From Mallotus nudiflorus (lineage: Eukaryota; Streptophyta; Magnoliopsida; Malpighiales; Euphorbiaceae): a stretch of 64,000 nt of DNA. A program made the translations under genes and the position numbers. Of the stretch, positions 12,401 through 24,199 are shown one piece after another. The DNA lies in contig CANTUR010000832.1 of the NCBI GenBank assembly GCA_947683625.1, positions 612,001 through 676,000 of the forward strand. Reading direction: 5' to 3'. The notes beneath the pieces were generated by a model. That model saw only the letters and a list, made by a program, of their open reading frames with translations. It was not told the DNA's origin and made no database searches. How positions within the stretch are numbered: position 1 is the stretch's first letter; every line of letters begins with the position of its first letter.

Positions 12401-13026
12401 TATTTTGAAAAAATTATTTTGAGTTTGAGAAAATAATATAAAGTGTAAGTGTGTGATGTTTTGAATTTCATTAAAGTAAATAAATTATTTTCCCCCTGAA
12501 TTATGCATATTATATAGATCATGAATTTAAGGAGTAAGGGAAATAAATAATGAAGAATATCAATGGAGTGAGAATTAATTTAGAGAATAATTAAATTATA
12601 AGAATCTCCCCCACTTTGTTATAGAAAAAAATCAAAAAATTATCTTTTGAAAAAGATACCAATTAAAATATTTAATATATTTCTTTATTACTCCCCTTTT
12701 GGACATGATAAGAAATATAAATTTATAAATTATTCCCCTTGACAAAAATAGAAACAATATATCATAAGCAAAATAAAAACATGGCCTAACATGACAAATG
12801 TGATAAAAACATGATAACATGATCATTAACAATAATGCTAGACAACATGAAGGGAAATAATTTCAAAAATATATGAAAACTATTAGCCCTTACAATGGAT
12901 GTAATACTACTTAACACATCACAAACATATAGCACTTATGTTGAAACTTAAAAAACTTAACTATCACATGATCATGTAGAGTTTAGAAAATCAAAACATG
13001 ATCTCTCCCAAAGGAAACAAAAGTTC

Positions 13027-16000
13027 TGTAATATCCTGTATTTTTAAATATTTTTATACTGCATCGGGATATGCAGTGTTAATAATTTTTGTATATATTA
13101 TGATATTTTTACGAGTTGATATGTATTTAAAATCTATTTTAATTATTGTGTATTATTTAAAGTTCTTTACGTAAAATTTTTCCGAGACTTTCATTTTCGG
13201 GGAAATTTTCACGTAAATAATTTACTATTAATTATTTTAAATCGATTTACGGACTTGCATGAACTCATACGTATTTTTAAATTACTAAATAAAGCCTATG
13301 TGTGTATATATTTATTTAATTAGGGTTTAATTTATTACCCTAATATTTTATTATTTATTTATTAGTTTTATTGTTATTTAATTATTTTTATTTATTATTA
13401 AATTTTAAAATATTAAATTATATGTGTGTGGTGTATATTTAATGTGTGTAATTTAATATTATTTTATTATATAGTATAAAGTATATATATATATACATAT
13501 AATATGTCAAAAAATCAAATTTTTGGAAAATTACATTTCTGCCCCCGAGCATCTCCTTCTTCCTCGACCATCCCCATCGCCGTTCCGCCGCCTGTCACAC
13601 CGATTTCTTATCGTTGGTGTGCCGTCCGGCATTCCACCACCTTCCTCAGCCTTCCTCGCCGCCTGTTGCAACTGTTTCCGGCGTCTGGAGGTTGATTTTG
13701 GCCGGAGAAGCTGAATTCCTCTTCACCGTCGATCATGATGTTTCTGGCCACCATTTTTGACACCGCCAGTCTCTTTCTTCTCCTTGAGCTCCAGTGAGTG
13801 TGATTCTAGCTTTGTTTTGAGCTTAAATGGTCTTGATTTGCTTAGGTTTTGAATTTTCTATTTCGGCCATATTAGGGTTCTTGAATTTTTTGGACTTCAA
13901 TTTGATTGATTCATGAAAAATTCCTTCACAAATTTTGTTCCCCTTAGCTTAATATACATGTTTGAATTTTTGTAGAATTTTTGGGAATTATTTTGATTTT
14001 TGGGTATTTTTGAATATTTTAATATTATTTTCTAATTTTCGGAAATTAATTAATTAAATTATGAAATTGTATTTTATGATAAATATAGGTGTTGAAATGA
14101 ATTATAGAAATTTATTTGGAATTTTTATGAATTTCTATGTATTTATTTTGAATTTAATTAGTTTATGGAATTATTGAAAAATAGGGTTAATTGTGTTTTT
14201 AATTGAAATTAATTGGTTAATTGAGTTTAATTATTGATATTATTGATAAATATGTTTATAAAATTAATTTTGGATAATTATACTATTTTTGGTGAATTTT
14301 TGAATGAATTTTAGTATATTTATATATATAGGGGTATTTTGGTAATTTTACACAAAATTGACTAAAAAATGTAATTTAATTGGTTTTCATAGTTATTTAA
14401 GGTATAAAAATGATTTCTACAAATTATTTAGTATTCTTAACTAATTAAAACTATTTTTCGTGAATTATTTTTAATTATATATATAATATACGGTTTTACT
14501 AATAAAATGAGTTTTTATCGGTTTTTATTGTGTTTAAAGGTTAATTATGTAATTTTTACCTATAAAATGAATTTCTATGTTATAAGGGCATTTTTGGTAA
14601 TTCTGAATTGTTCTGTGATTGTGGACCCCGGTCGGTAGACTGTAGTTTGGAGTCCGACCGAGGGGTTGTGGATGAATTGTTGAGCTTGTTTTTGAAGTGT
14701 GTTTCTTTGTAGGGTCGGCTCTACTCTTTGAGTAGAGAGATGTCCATTTTACAGGGGAGGTTCTGTTGAATTTTTGGTAGAATTCTCGTAAAACGTGATG
14801 TTCGGTCGAACCCTAATTTCGATTCAGTGTTTAATATTCTAGGTCGAGTTCTAGGATTTTCTGTTAGGTTTATTCTGATTTCTATCATTATTGTTTGTTT
14901 AGTTGCGCCGAGACCGAGGCCTAGTGGACCAGGCCCGTCGGATCCATCTCGTGGAGCGCACTAAGTGTGAGTTACTATTTTATACATATATGCTTTAGGA
15001 TGCATGATTTTAGAAATATATGATTTATTTTGATTAAATATGCATAAATAATGTGATTTGTATTGAGTATATTTTTAGTTTATTTTGGTTTATTTCCTGT
15101 ATATTTTGAATTATATGCATGTTTTGTTAATAAATCATATTTAAAATGTTTTTAACTATATTTCTAGCTTAAATTGTAATTTAATTGGATTTATTTGACG
15201 TATATATACTTGAAATATACCTGGTTTATTTTTGGTATATTTTTAGTATATATATGGTTTATATTGTTATGTTATTTAAATTCATGCATCATTTATTTGT
15301 GAATGAATGTTTTATATTTATTAATGAAGGATATTAATAGAACGTGCTACCTAGCGGGCAGCACTAGGACCGAGTACGTACCGATACACTTATAGCATTT
15401 AGGCTATATTACTAACCAGTTTGAGGATTTTGATTTGAATTGATTTATCTGATGTGTGAGATGTGATTTGGATGTGATTGTTGGAGCTCGGTTGACCAAG
15501 TGTCTCGGGGCCAATCATACTGGCAGTCAGACTGCTGGAGCTCGGTTGACTTAGTGTCTCGGGGCCAGTCTACTGTCTAAATGGAATAAGTGAATATATT
15601 TGGAATAAGTGAGCCTGTATGGCTAGAGTGTTGTCTAACACTATTTTGAGGTTTCGATATTCTAGGGTTCTATTTGATCCTTCATAAACAATGATTTTCA
15701 ATAAATATATAAAATGATTTTATTACATTTGTGTGTATTTGCTTGTATATATATTTATATATATACTATTGACTGTATGCATTGGCATTTAGTATGCATG
15801 TATATATATTATAATAATTCACTCAGTGAGGTCTGACTCCCCTTCGTTGACTATTTTTCAGGAGAGTCATCATCTTCATACCTCAGTAGCAGGCCTGTAC
15901 GCCGGATTTCTTTCGCCCCGGCTTCTTTGTGTAAACTGCTTCTCTGAGTCTTGAGTTTTATTTTATCTAGACACTGCAGTAGTCATTAAATATTTAAAGA

Positions 16001-16249
16001 GATGTTGTATTATATATTTGAACTGGATTTGTATCAAAAGATTATATATATATATGAAATGATGAGTATTTAATTTAAATCTAGTTGGTGGAAATGTTAT
16101 TGTGATACTTATGATTTTTATTTCCGCTGCATTATATATTATTATTATTAGTGCATGTTTATTTTATTTTTAGGCTTGCTACGGGTTCCAGATTCGAAAG
16201 AATTCCTGTTCCCTAGCGCCGGTCATGGCCCCTGTTTTGGGTCGTGACA
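13027..16249 (+). mobile_element. Solo LTR (3.2 kb) of a Tekay-type gypsy element
   Basis: The 3223-bp sequence starts TGTAATATCCTG and ends GGGTCGTGACA. The perfect 5-bp duplication AGTTC flanks it at 13022-13026 and 16250-16254. No internal domain is present, so it is a solo LTR left by LTR-LTR recombination. A near-copy lies at 42762-46006. Its end blocks match the LTR of the element at 1-8425. Inside are an AT-rich TATA-like stretch (about 13468-13500), a GC-rich patch (about 13540-13800), and a duplicated block of about 57 bp ending GTGTCTCGGGGCCA (15480-15570). It sits in the non-coding 3' part of the Sirevirus-like element and splits it. Short open frames at 13504-13714 have no recognisable product. 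Confidence 0.9.
13466..13500 (+). promoter_or_regulatory. Putative LTR promoter (TATA-rich)
   Basis: A TATATAGTATAAAGTATATA stretch lies just before the GC-rich patch, at the same relative place in both solo LTRs (the other at about 43200-43235). Its position agrees with a U3 promoter followed by R. There is no transcript evidence. Confidence 0.35.
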
Positions 16250-16957
16250 AGTTCTAAAGGAAATAAAAGACCAATAATCAAAACAATGAAAATAAAGATA
16301 GACCAAATCTTAAAGAAAAAAAAATAATGTCCATCTAGCCAAGTATCACATATATACATAAATAAACAAAGTAAGCAAAATAAGGTTTTTTTTTATCACA
16401 TATAAAAATATGACAAAACTAGCCACACTTACAATGTTACTATGCATCCATAAACAAAATTATGTAAAATAAATTCAAACAACATTTTTAATTCAAACTC
16501 AAATATTTCCCCCCTTTATCAAAATGAAAAAAGGAAATTTTAAAAAATAAAAATTGCATTAATTAAAAGGATAGAGTTACAATGATATTAAAATACCATT
16601 TGTAAACTAGAGAGAAACATAAAAAGACATTAAACTAACAACTCATGACTTATATCTATAAAGTATTAAGAAAATAAACCAAACCTAAATTGATACAAAA
16701 TAACCATAAAATAAACTAACAGCTCAAAATTTAGATATGGAAAATATACTGATAATAAATCAAATAGAAACTGGCAAAAAACACATAAAAACATATAAAA
16801 AAATAACTAGTTTTATTGAGGAGGAAGAAAGAGGGAATAATTTTGCTAAGTTAAAATAATTAATTAATTGAATTTAACTCACATTAATAATCAAAGCAAT
16901 CAATATGCACAACATGATTTCACATGAAAACAATCTAACCATTAATTAAGCATAAAA

Positions 16958-19900
16958 TCAAGACAAACTAGAACCATCAATCATGTCAAGTTCATGCTTA
17001 ATGAAATTTAATCTCTCTTCATTGAGAGGTTTGGTGAAGATATCTATAACTTGATTATATATGTCAACCAATTCAAGTGAGATATCACCATTTTGAACAT
17101 GATCACACAAGAAATGATGTTTAATGTCTATATTCTTGGTTCTTGAATGTTGAATGAGATTTTTACTAAGGCTTATAGTACTTGTATTATCACATTTAAT
17201 TGGAATATGATATAGTTTTATACCATAGTCCAACAATTGTTGTTTTTGCCACAAGAATTGTGAACAACAAAGACTTATTACAATATATTCAGCTTCAGTT
17301 GTGGACAAGGAAACCGAAACTTATTTCTTGTTAAACCAAGAAACTAAATATTGTCCTAAAAATTGACAAGTTCTGAAAGTGCTCTTTTTATCTAGTAAAC
17401 TACTGGCAAAGTCTACATCTGAATAACTAATCAAGTCAAGAGAGGAACTAAATACATTGTCCTAAATACATTATTCCAGAAAGATATTTTAATATTCTTT
17501 TTAATGCATTCAAATGAGATTCTCCAGGACTTTATTGAAATCTAGCACATAAGCAAGTAGCAAACATGATATCTGGTATACTTATAGTTAAATAAAGAAG
17601 GGATTCGATCATACCTCTAAAATGCTTTTCATCAACTGGTTTACCATTCTCTTCTTTGTTGAGTTTAGTGGTAGTACTCTTAGGAGTATTGCTTGATTTA
17701 GCTTCATCCATGCCAAACTTCTTGAGAATATCCCTGGCGTATTTAGTTTGATTGATGAAAATTTCATTTTTGCATTGCTTTATTTAAAGTCCAAGAAAGA
17801 ATTTGAGTTCACCCATCATGCTCATCTCAATTTCTCCTTACTTTAACTTGGAAAATTCCTCACACAAGCAATGGTTAGTAGCACCAAAAATAATATCATC
17901 AACATATATTTGCATAATAAGTAAGTCATGCTTGGATTTCTTTATAAAAAGAGTTGTGTCAACTTTTCCTTTAAAGAAACCTTTCTCTAATAAGAAGTTG
18001 CTTGTTTCAATCTTTCATACCAAGCTCTTGGAGCCTGTTTTAATCCATATAATGTTTTTTAAAGTTTAAATCAAAACTTTCAAAACTTGGAGGTCATTCA
18101 ACATATACCTCCTTTTCAATGAAACCATTTAAAAATGCACTTTGAACATCCATTTGATAAAGTTTAAAATCCATGAACGATGCAAATGTAAGTAGCATTC
18201 TAATAGCTTTTAACATTACAATTAGGGTAAATGTATCATCATAATAAATGCCTTCCCCTTGATTATAACCTTTAGCTACTTGTCTAGCTTTGTTCCTAGT
18301 TATGACACCTTGTTCATTCATCTTATTTCCAAACACACATTTGGTGCATATAATAGGATGATGTTTAGGTCTAGGAACCAAGGTCCAAACCTTATTTCTC
18401 TCAAATTGATTTAACTCTTCTTACATAGCAAGGACCCATAATTCATCGCTCAAAGCATCATCAATATTTTTAGGTTCAATTTGAGATATAAAGGCTAAAT
18501 TATTTTTGGGTTCAATTTGAGATATGAAGACTAAATTAATAATTAACTTAAGTTGAGATCTAGTAGTTACCCCCTTTGTAGTGTCACCTATGATGAGGCC
18601 TTGAGGATGTGCTTTCTTGAATTGTCAATCCTTTGGAAGTTCATCCTTCAAGGTAGGTTAGGACATCTCCTCATTGTCCTCCTTACTTGGACCTTCAAGT
18701 TTTAAAGGCTTACTAGCATTTTCTTCTTAAGTGTTCACATCCACATGCTTATCTACCAAATTATCAACACTATAAATATCCTTTTTAAGATCAAGTGAGT
18801 TTGATTCATTAAATAAAATATGCATTGACTCTTCAACTACTAGAGTTCTTTTATTAAACATTATATATGCTTTACTAGAAGTATAATAGCCTAGGAAAAT
18901 TCCTTCATCGGCTTTAGAATCAAATACCCTACGATTATCCTTGGCATTCAATATAAAGCACTTGCATCCAAATACTCTATGATATGAAATTTTGGGTTTT
19001 CCATTGTTCCAATGCTCATAAGAAGTTTTTTTTTTTAAATTAGTCTTTTGAAAACTCTATTTAAAATATAGCAAGATGTGTTAACAGCTTCCTCCTAAAC
19101 GTATAGTGGTAAGTTATACTCACGAAGCATTATTCTTGCCATTTCCACTAGATTTCTATTTTTCCTTTCAACTACCCTATTTGATTGAGGATTTCTGGGA
19201 GAAAAAAATATATATGAAACACCATTTTCATCATAAAAGATTTTGAAAAATTCATTTTTAAATTCGGTTGCATGATCACTTTCAATAAATGAAATACAAA
19301 AACCTTTTTCTTTTTAAACTCTTTTTGAAAAAATTTTAAAAGCTTTAAATATATCATTCTTATGAGCAAGGAAACACACCCAAGTGTATCTACAGTAATC
19401 ATCAACTAATATATATGCATAGTGCATTCCACCGAGACTAATAACTCTAGTTGGTCTAAATAAATCCATATGTATAAGTTCAAGTGGCCTTGAGGTGGAC
19501 ACTACATTTTTTAGCTTAAATGAAGACTTGGATTGTTTTCCCTTTTAAAAAGTGTCACAAGGTTTATCCTTAGAGAATTCAAGTTTGGGTAAACTAATCA
19601 CAATTCCATGTTTATAAAGATCATTCAAAAGCTCAAAGTTTGCATGTCCTAACCTTCTATGCCATGTCCATATGTCATGGGAGATACACATTAATTATTT
19701 TATGTCTTTGTTATCAATTTTATTCAAATAAATAACATAAACATTGTTTACTCTTTTAACACTAAAAATTACTTTATCTTCATGAAGACTACTAATAAAG
19801 CAATTTCTAAGGTAGAAAGTAACTTTATTTCCCATGTCACACACTTGACTTATACTTAATAAATTATGTTTAAGACCATTAATAAGCAACACATGGTGTA

Positions 19901-20240
19901 TATATAAGAGTTAAGGATTACTGATTTCTCTAATGCCTACTATATTTTCTTTGGCATTGTCCTTAAATGCGACATGACCTCCATCCTTTGCATCAAGCTT
20001 ATTGAATTGCTCCTTGTCTCCTGTCATGTGTCTTGAACATTCACTATCAAGATACCATTTTCTTTTTGTTCTTGTGGATTTCAAACACACCTATACAAGA
20101 CAATTTAAGTGTTCTTTTGAACCTAAACCTTTCTTGGTTTAGGTTGGTTAGTTCAAGATAATCCAAAGGAAGTAAGTTCATGTGTAATCTTCTATAAAAG
20201 CACACGTTGTTGGTGTGTCTTTTGATCATGCAATATGAAT
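16958..20240 (-). pseudogene. pol: copia pol pseudogene: protease, integrase, RT, RNase H
   Basis: Reading down the minus strand: a protease-side block around 20040-19920 with MTGDKEQF and GGHVAFKDNA. Then a GAG-pre-integrase domain at 19892-19695 (LKHNLLSISQVCD). Integrase follows at about 19502-18730, with LELIHMDLF, the YTWVCFLAHKND block, and a C-terminal part (GIFLGYYTSSKAYIMFNKRT). RT is at about 18381-17480, with MDVQSAFLNG and the YVDDIIFGATN active-site box near 17905. RNase H is at 17308-16958, starting STTEAEYIVISLC. Order and motifs are Ty1/copia. Stops and frameshifts break it into at least six open pieces. The pre-integrase and integrase motifs agree with Sirevirus-like copies. 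Confidence 0.9.
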
Positions 20241-20587
20241 ATACAACATTTTTAAATTTATTTCTCCTAGGATGATATAAATTCTTAGTAAATAAGACAT
20301 GCCTTTGGTGTTATGGTTGTGTATACTTCCTAAAATTTCTTTGTGCTATATGTGAAGAGTATGACATACATTTACAATGGCAATGTGGATTTTGATAGTT
20401 TGTGCAACATGTTTAGTAGTGTTATGTCTAGTGTACATATAAACATGTTTAGGTTTTTGTCTGACTTGTGACTTACCTCTTTGTGTCATGCAAGGTTGAG
20501 TCTTATAAGACTTCCTTTTAATATTTGACATATGAGACTTATTAGCTTTGAAAGCTTGAATCTCAATTGGTTTGGAGGTAGAAGGAA

Positions 20588-22115
20588 TCAAATTGCATGA
20601 AGCTTTAACAAATTTAATATGAGATGATGATGAGGATGAAGACATTCCTTTTTCATATCCAATTCCATAAGTGTTTCCATTGAGTTTTTGAGAGTCAAAT
20701 AGACTATGTAAGCTCTCATTTCCTCCCTTGAATTTTGAAATGGAAATTTTTTTAACTCTATTATCTTATTAGAAAGCTTATAATTTTCAACACTTGCTTT
20801 CTTGAGTTGCTCTTCCGAGGAATTTGAAGATTTTAAATCACAAGCAACTTTTTCATTAGATTTAACAAGCCTAGCAAAATCATTCTTTAAATTTTTGAAT
20901 TCCTTGGCTAAGTTAGTTAACTCGTGCTTATAATACTTCTTTTTAGACAACAAGCTTTTGCATTTAAGCAAGAGTTTACTCACAATAGTTCTCTCATCAT
21001 CATCATCATCATCATCATCATCACAATAATCATCACAAGAGAAGTTAAAAGTAGAAGGTAACTCATTTTTGTTTTCAAGAGCCATAAATCAAAGATTGAC
21101 CACTTTTTGTTGTTCCTCTTCTTCTTCGAATTCAGAGGAGTTATCCCAAGTATCTTTGAAGGCCTTCTTCCTATCTTTTGCTCCCTTATTCTTAAATTTT
21201 ATTTTTAGGGCACTCACTTCAGATGTGATCTGATTTCTTACATTCATAGCAAGCAACTTCTTTTGATTTCTTTTTACCTTCTCCCTCATACTTTTTGTTG
21301 AAGCCTCTTGTTCTTGATGAATTTTTCTTTTTTTAAAACTTTTTAAAGTTCCTAGTGAGCATGGAAATTTCACCATCTTCATCACTAGAACCTTCAATGT
21401 TTTCCTTTTGACTATCATCTTATGAAGCTTTTAATGCAATGCTCTTATTCTTTCCTTCTACTTCTTCACTTTTTTGCTTTATTATAAGCTCATGGGTTAA
21501 GAGCTTTTCAATAAGCACATCAATTGAGAGTGTAGAAAGGTCTTAAGCTTCCTTAATTGAAGTGACTTGAGATTTCCAATTCTTTTTAGGTAGGATTTTT
21601 AGAATCTTATTATTCACCTCCACCTTGGAGATATATTTTTTAAGTTTCTTAAGGGCTATGGTAAGAGCATTGAGATGATTTGTCATCTCCATGATTGATT
21701 CTTGAGGCTTTATTTTGAAGAATTCATACTTTATCATATTAAGTTGAACCTTCTTGCTTCTAACTTGCACATTGCCTTCACAATGGTTTTCTAAGGTGTG
21801 CCATATTTCCTTGGTCGAAATACAATGTTAAAGCTTGCCTTCTTCTTCTCTTATCATGGAAGAGACTAAAGTGATCATACCCATTTTATTTTTATAATTC
21901 TCCTCCTTTTGATTATTATTCCATTGACTTTTTGTTAGAGTAGTTTCCACACCATCAATGGTAGCTTTGGGATGTTCCTAACCTTTTAGGATAATATCCC
22001 ACAGTTTAATGGAATCACAATCTAGATATAGCTCCATTTTAAACTTCCAATGAGGATGGTCACTACCATTAAAGAATGGTCTAAGAGAAAAAATATTTTA
22101 AGATTCACTCCCCAT
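20588..22115 (-). pseudogene. gag: copia gag pseudogene with coiled coil and Asp tract
   Basis: A start (ATG at 22115) just inside the primer site opens a gag reading with FNGSDHPHWKFKMELYL. The gag core at 21770-21543 includes KVQLNMIKYEFFKIKPQESI. A CCHC knuckle (CYECKKSDH...SECP) is readable near 21250-21210 in another frame. A Glu/Ser-rich linker and a run of nine Asp (about 21030-21000, an ATC repeat on the plus strand) come next. A Lys/Glu/Leu-rich coiled-coil segment follows at about 20980-20700. Frameshifts and stops break it. Long acidic and coiled-coil tails are common in Sirevirus gag. Confidence 0.85.
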
Positions 22116-22150
22116 GATTTTGTATTCTAGCAATAAGTACCTAGAATTCA

Positions 22151-22164
22151 AGCTTTGATACCAA
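22151..22164 (-). promoter_or_regulatory. Primer binding site (initiator tRNA-Met type)
   Basis: On the minus strand TTTGGTATCAAAGCT follows the LTR end. TGGTATCAAAGC matches, with one change, the plant copia primer site TGGTATCAGAGC complementary to initiator tRNA-Met. Confidence 0.85.
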
Positions 22165-22165
22165 A

Positions 22166-23147
22166 TGAAAGTGCCCTAGATGGGGGGATGAATAAGGCAA
22201 GTAAAGGATTTTAGAAAATTAAAACGAATTTAAGGGATGAATAAGAATTAAAAGAGCATAAAGAAGGAAGAACAACAAACACAAAGATTTAAGGAGTTTA
22301 GATTCTCAACAATCCTATGTCTTTACTTAACTTATCTTCAAGTTAGAATTTTCAATTCCCACAATCTTATTCATAAGATTGAGATTACACAAGAGTTTGA
22401 AGGCTCACTCTTTCAACCTTATACAATCAAGAGTTTCTAGGCTCACTCTTAAACCAATTTTCAAGTGTTTTAATGGCTAAACACTTAAACCAATTTCATT
22501 AGAAATACACCTCACTTCCCTTTTAATCTATCCTAAGAATTAGATAAAGATAAAGTTCTATTTCTATCACACAACCAACTATCACAAGAGTTAATCAATA
22601 CAAAGAATATTGATACAAAGAAAAAATGAAGCTTAATGAATGCTTGAAAAGTTTTTTATAATCAAAGAATAATGTAATGTGTGTTATTGTTATCACAACT
22701 CTAGTCACAACTCTAGAGCACATATATATAGATCAAGCTTCAAAAATATGGCAGTTGGAGCCAAGATTATATCTCCAATGCCTCTTTTTTTCAAAAAAAT
22801 TAAAAATATATCTAATGGATAATTTCGAAGTTTACTATCACCATGGAGGTAAGACTTTAGTTGCAATCCATTACTAAGTGTCAGCTTCAATCGTAGCCCT
22901 CTACTGAGTTGAATTACAAGTTTTCTGTCATTATGACAACATTGCTTCAGTCACAGTCCTCCACCTTTCTGTCACCATAGTAGCCTAGCTTTAGTCGCAC
23001 CCCTCTGCTGAGCTGAATTATGACTTGCCTTTCATTGAGAGTAATATTATATATATACTTATAATCATACTTAAATAAAGAACATTAAATGTTCAAAATT
23101 ATATTTGTTAAGATTAAAATTAAGATTGATTATTGATAAGGTCAATA
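22166..23147 (-). repeat. 5' LTR of Sirevirus-like element
   Basis: The 982-bp LTR aligns with 10540-12386 once the MITE and one other length difference are removed. It ends GTCAATA where the other copy keeps the canonical GTCAACA. The TSD GATTT follows immediately. Confidence 0.9.
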
Positions 23148-23152
23148 GATTT

Positions 23153-24199
23153 GTTTGTTATAAAAAATAAATTATGGAATCTATTTTTGGCATATACTAT
23201 CACAAAGTGCATGAGTTGATTTAAATTTTATTTTTTAATATATATTTTAATTGAAAAAGGTTGGAGATTGATTTATAAGTTGGTTGTGATTGGTTTCTAT
23301 GCTGTTGCTGAAAATATTAATGTCATATATTTGATTTTCTTTCAAAAATATTATTGTAGTATTTTTTTTTCTTCTATTTTTTTTAATATTTTTATTTACC
23401 AAATATAAAATAAAGACATTATACCAATATGCACATTGATTCTTTTATATATATATTATGTAAAACTTTTGTTGATACTTGGGAATGAAGAAAAATAATA
23501 ATAAAGGAGAGATTTTTTAGTCCTACAAATTAAATTTAGGTCAATTGATTAAAATAAATTTTTATTTTATTTTATTTTTCTAATATTGACAAAAGAAATT
23601 TCGATTTACTAATTTCAATACATTGAATCCATATATAAATCTGAACAACTCAACACTACGCAGGACTTTGTTTCCATTATATTAATTTTCTTTAACAAAA
23701 TTATGTTGACCTGTCTCGACATTTTTAAGCGATTTATATTTTGGGTACATTTCTAAAATTTTATAGACTTTACTTTCTTTTTTTTTTTTTTTTTTGAAAG
23801 AAGACCTTATTCTTTGATTATACCAAAAAGTGGATAGTAGATATATTTCTAAAATTTTATAAAATTTACTCGTTGATTATATCAAAAATAAGATGTAAAT
23901 GAGTTGAGTGTTGGCTAGCTCATATTTCATAATTTATTTACAGTTCATATGAATTATAACATTAGCTCGAATCCAATTCAATAAATATGTGTATATATAT
24001 ATATATTTAAAAAATTTATTAATAAATTATTTATTACAAAAATATAATATTTGTAATAAAAAAATTATTGAATATCAAACTCTTTGTATATTAAATTTAG
24101 GTGTTAGTTTGTGAGCTTATTCAAATTTGTTCTTAAAACTAAGAATTTATTTCAAATTATTGAATATCACCTTCATGTAAGTGCTGGTGATAACTTGGC
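23153..24199. other. AT-rich spacer, no gene seen
   Basis: I see no gene or clear repeat. There is a T-run at about 23779-23797 and a short (TA)n at 23994-24005. The N-terminal half of the Pumilio gene that follows is not present here. Confidence 0.5.

Larger units (their letters stand above)
10540..23147 (-). mobile_element. Sirevirus-like Ty1/copia retrotransposon with two nested insertions
   Basis: The complete but dead element lies on the minus strand. LTRs begin TGAAAGTGC (plus-strand view) at 10540 and 22166 and end GTCAACA/GTCAATA at 12386 and 23147. The 5-bp duplication GATTT flanks it at 10535-10539 and 23148-23152. A tRNA-Met-type primer site abuts the right LTR and a polypurine tract abuts the left LTR. 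Gag, protease, integrase, RT and RNase H follow in copia order. More than 1 kb of non-coding DNA lies between RNase H and the 3' LTR and holds several pyrimidine tracts (polypurine on the coding strand), a hallmark reported for Sireviruses. A 3.2 kb solo LTR (13027-16249) and a hAT MITE (11564-12296) inserted later. Without them the element would be about 8.6 kb. Confidence 0.9.

Noticed and set aside
12632..12832. Minus-strand frame between RNase H and 3' LTR, a possible env-like ORF of the Sirevirus-like element
   Set aside because: It is too short, has no coiled coil or transmembrane plan like Sirevirus env-like proteins, and overlaps the polypurine-rich leader region.
13504..13714. Two overlapping open frames of 63 residues in the solo LTR
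   Set aside because: They lie in the GC-rich patch of the LTR. The second LTR copy does not keep the same frames, and the Pro/Arg/Ser-rich peptides match no family that I know.
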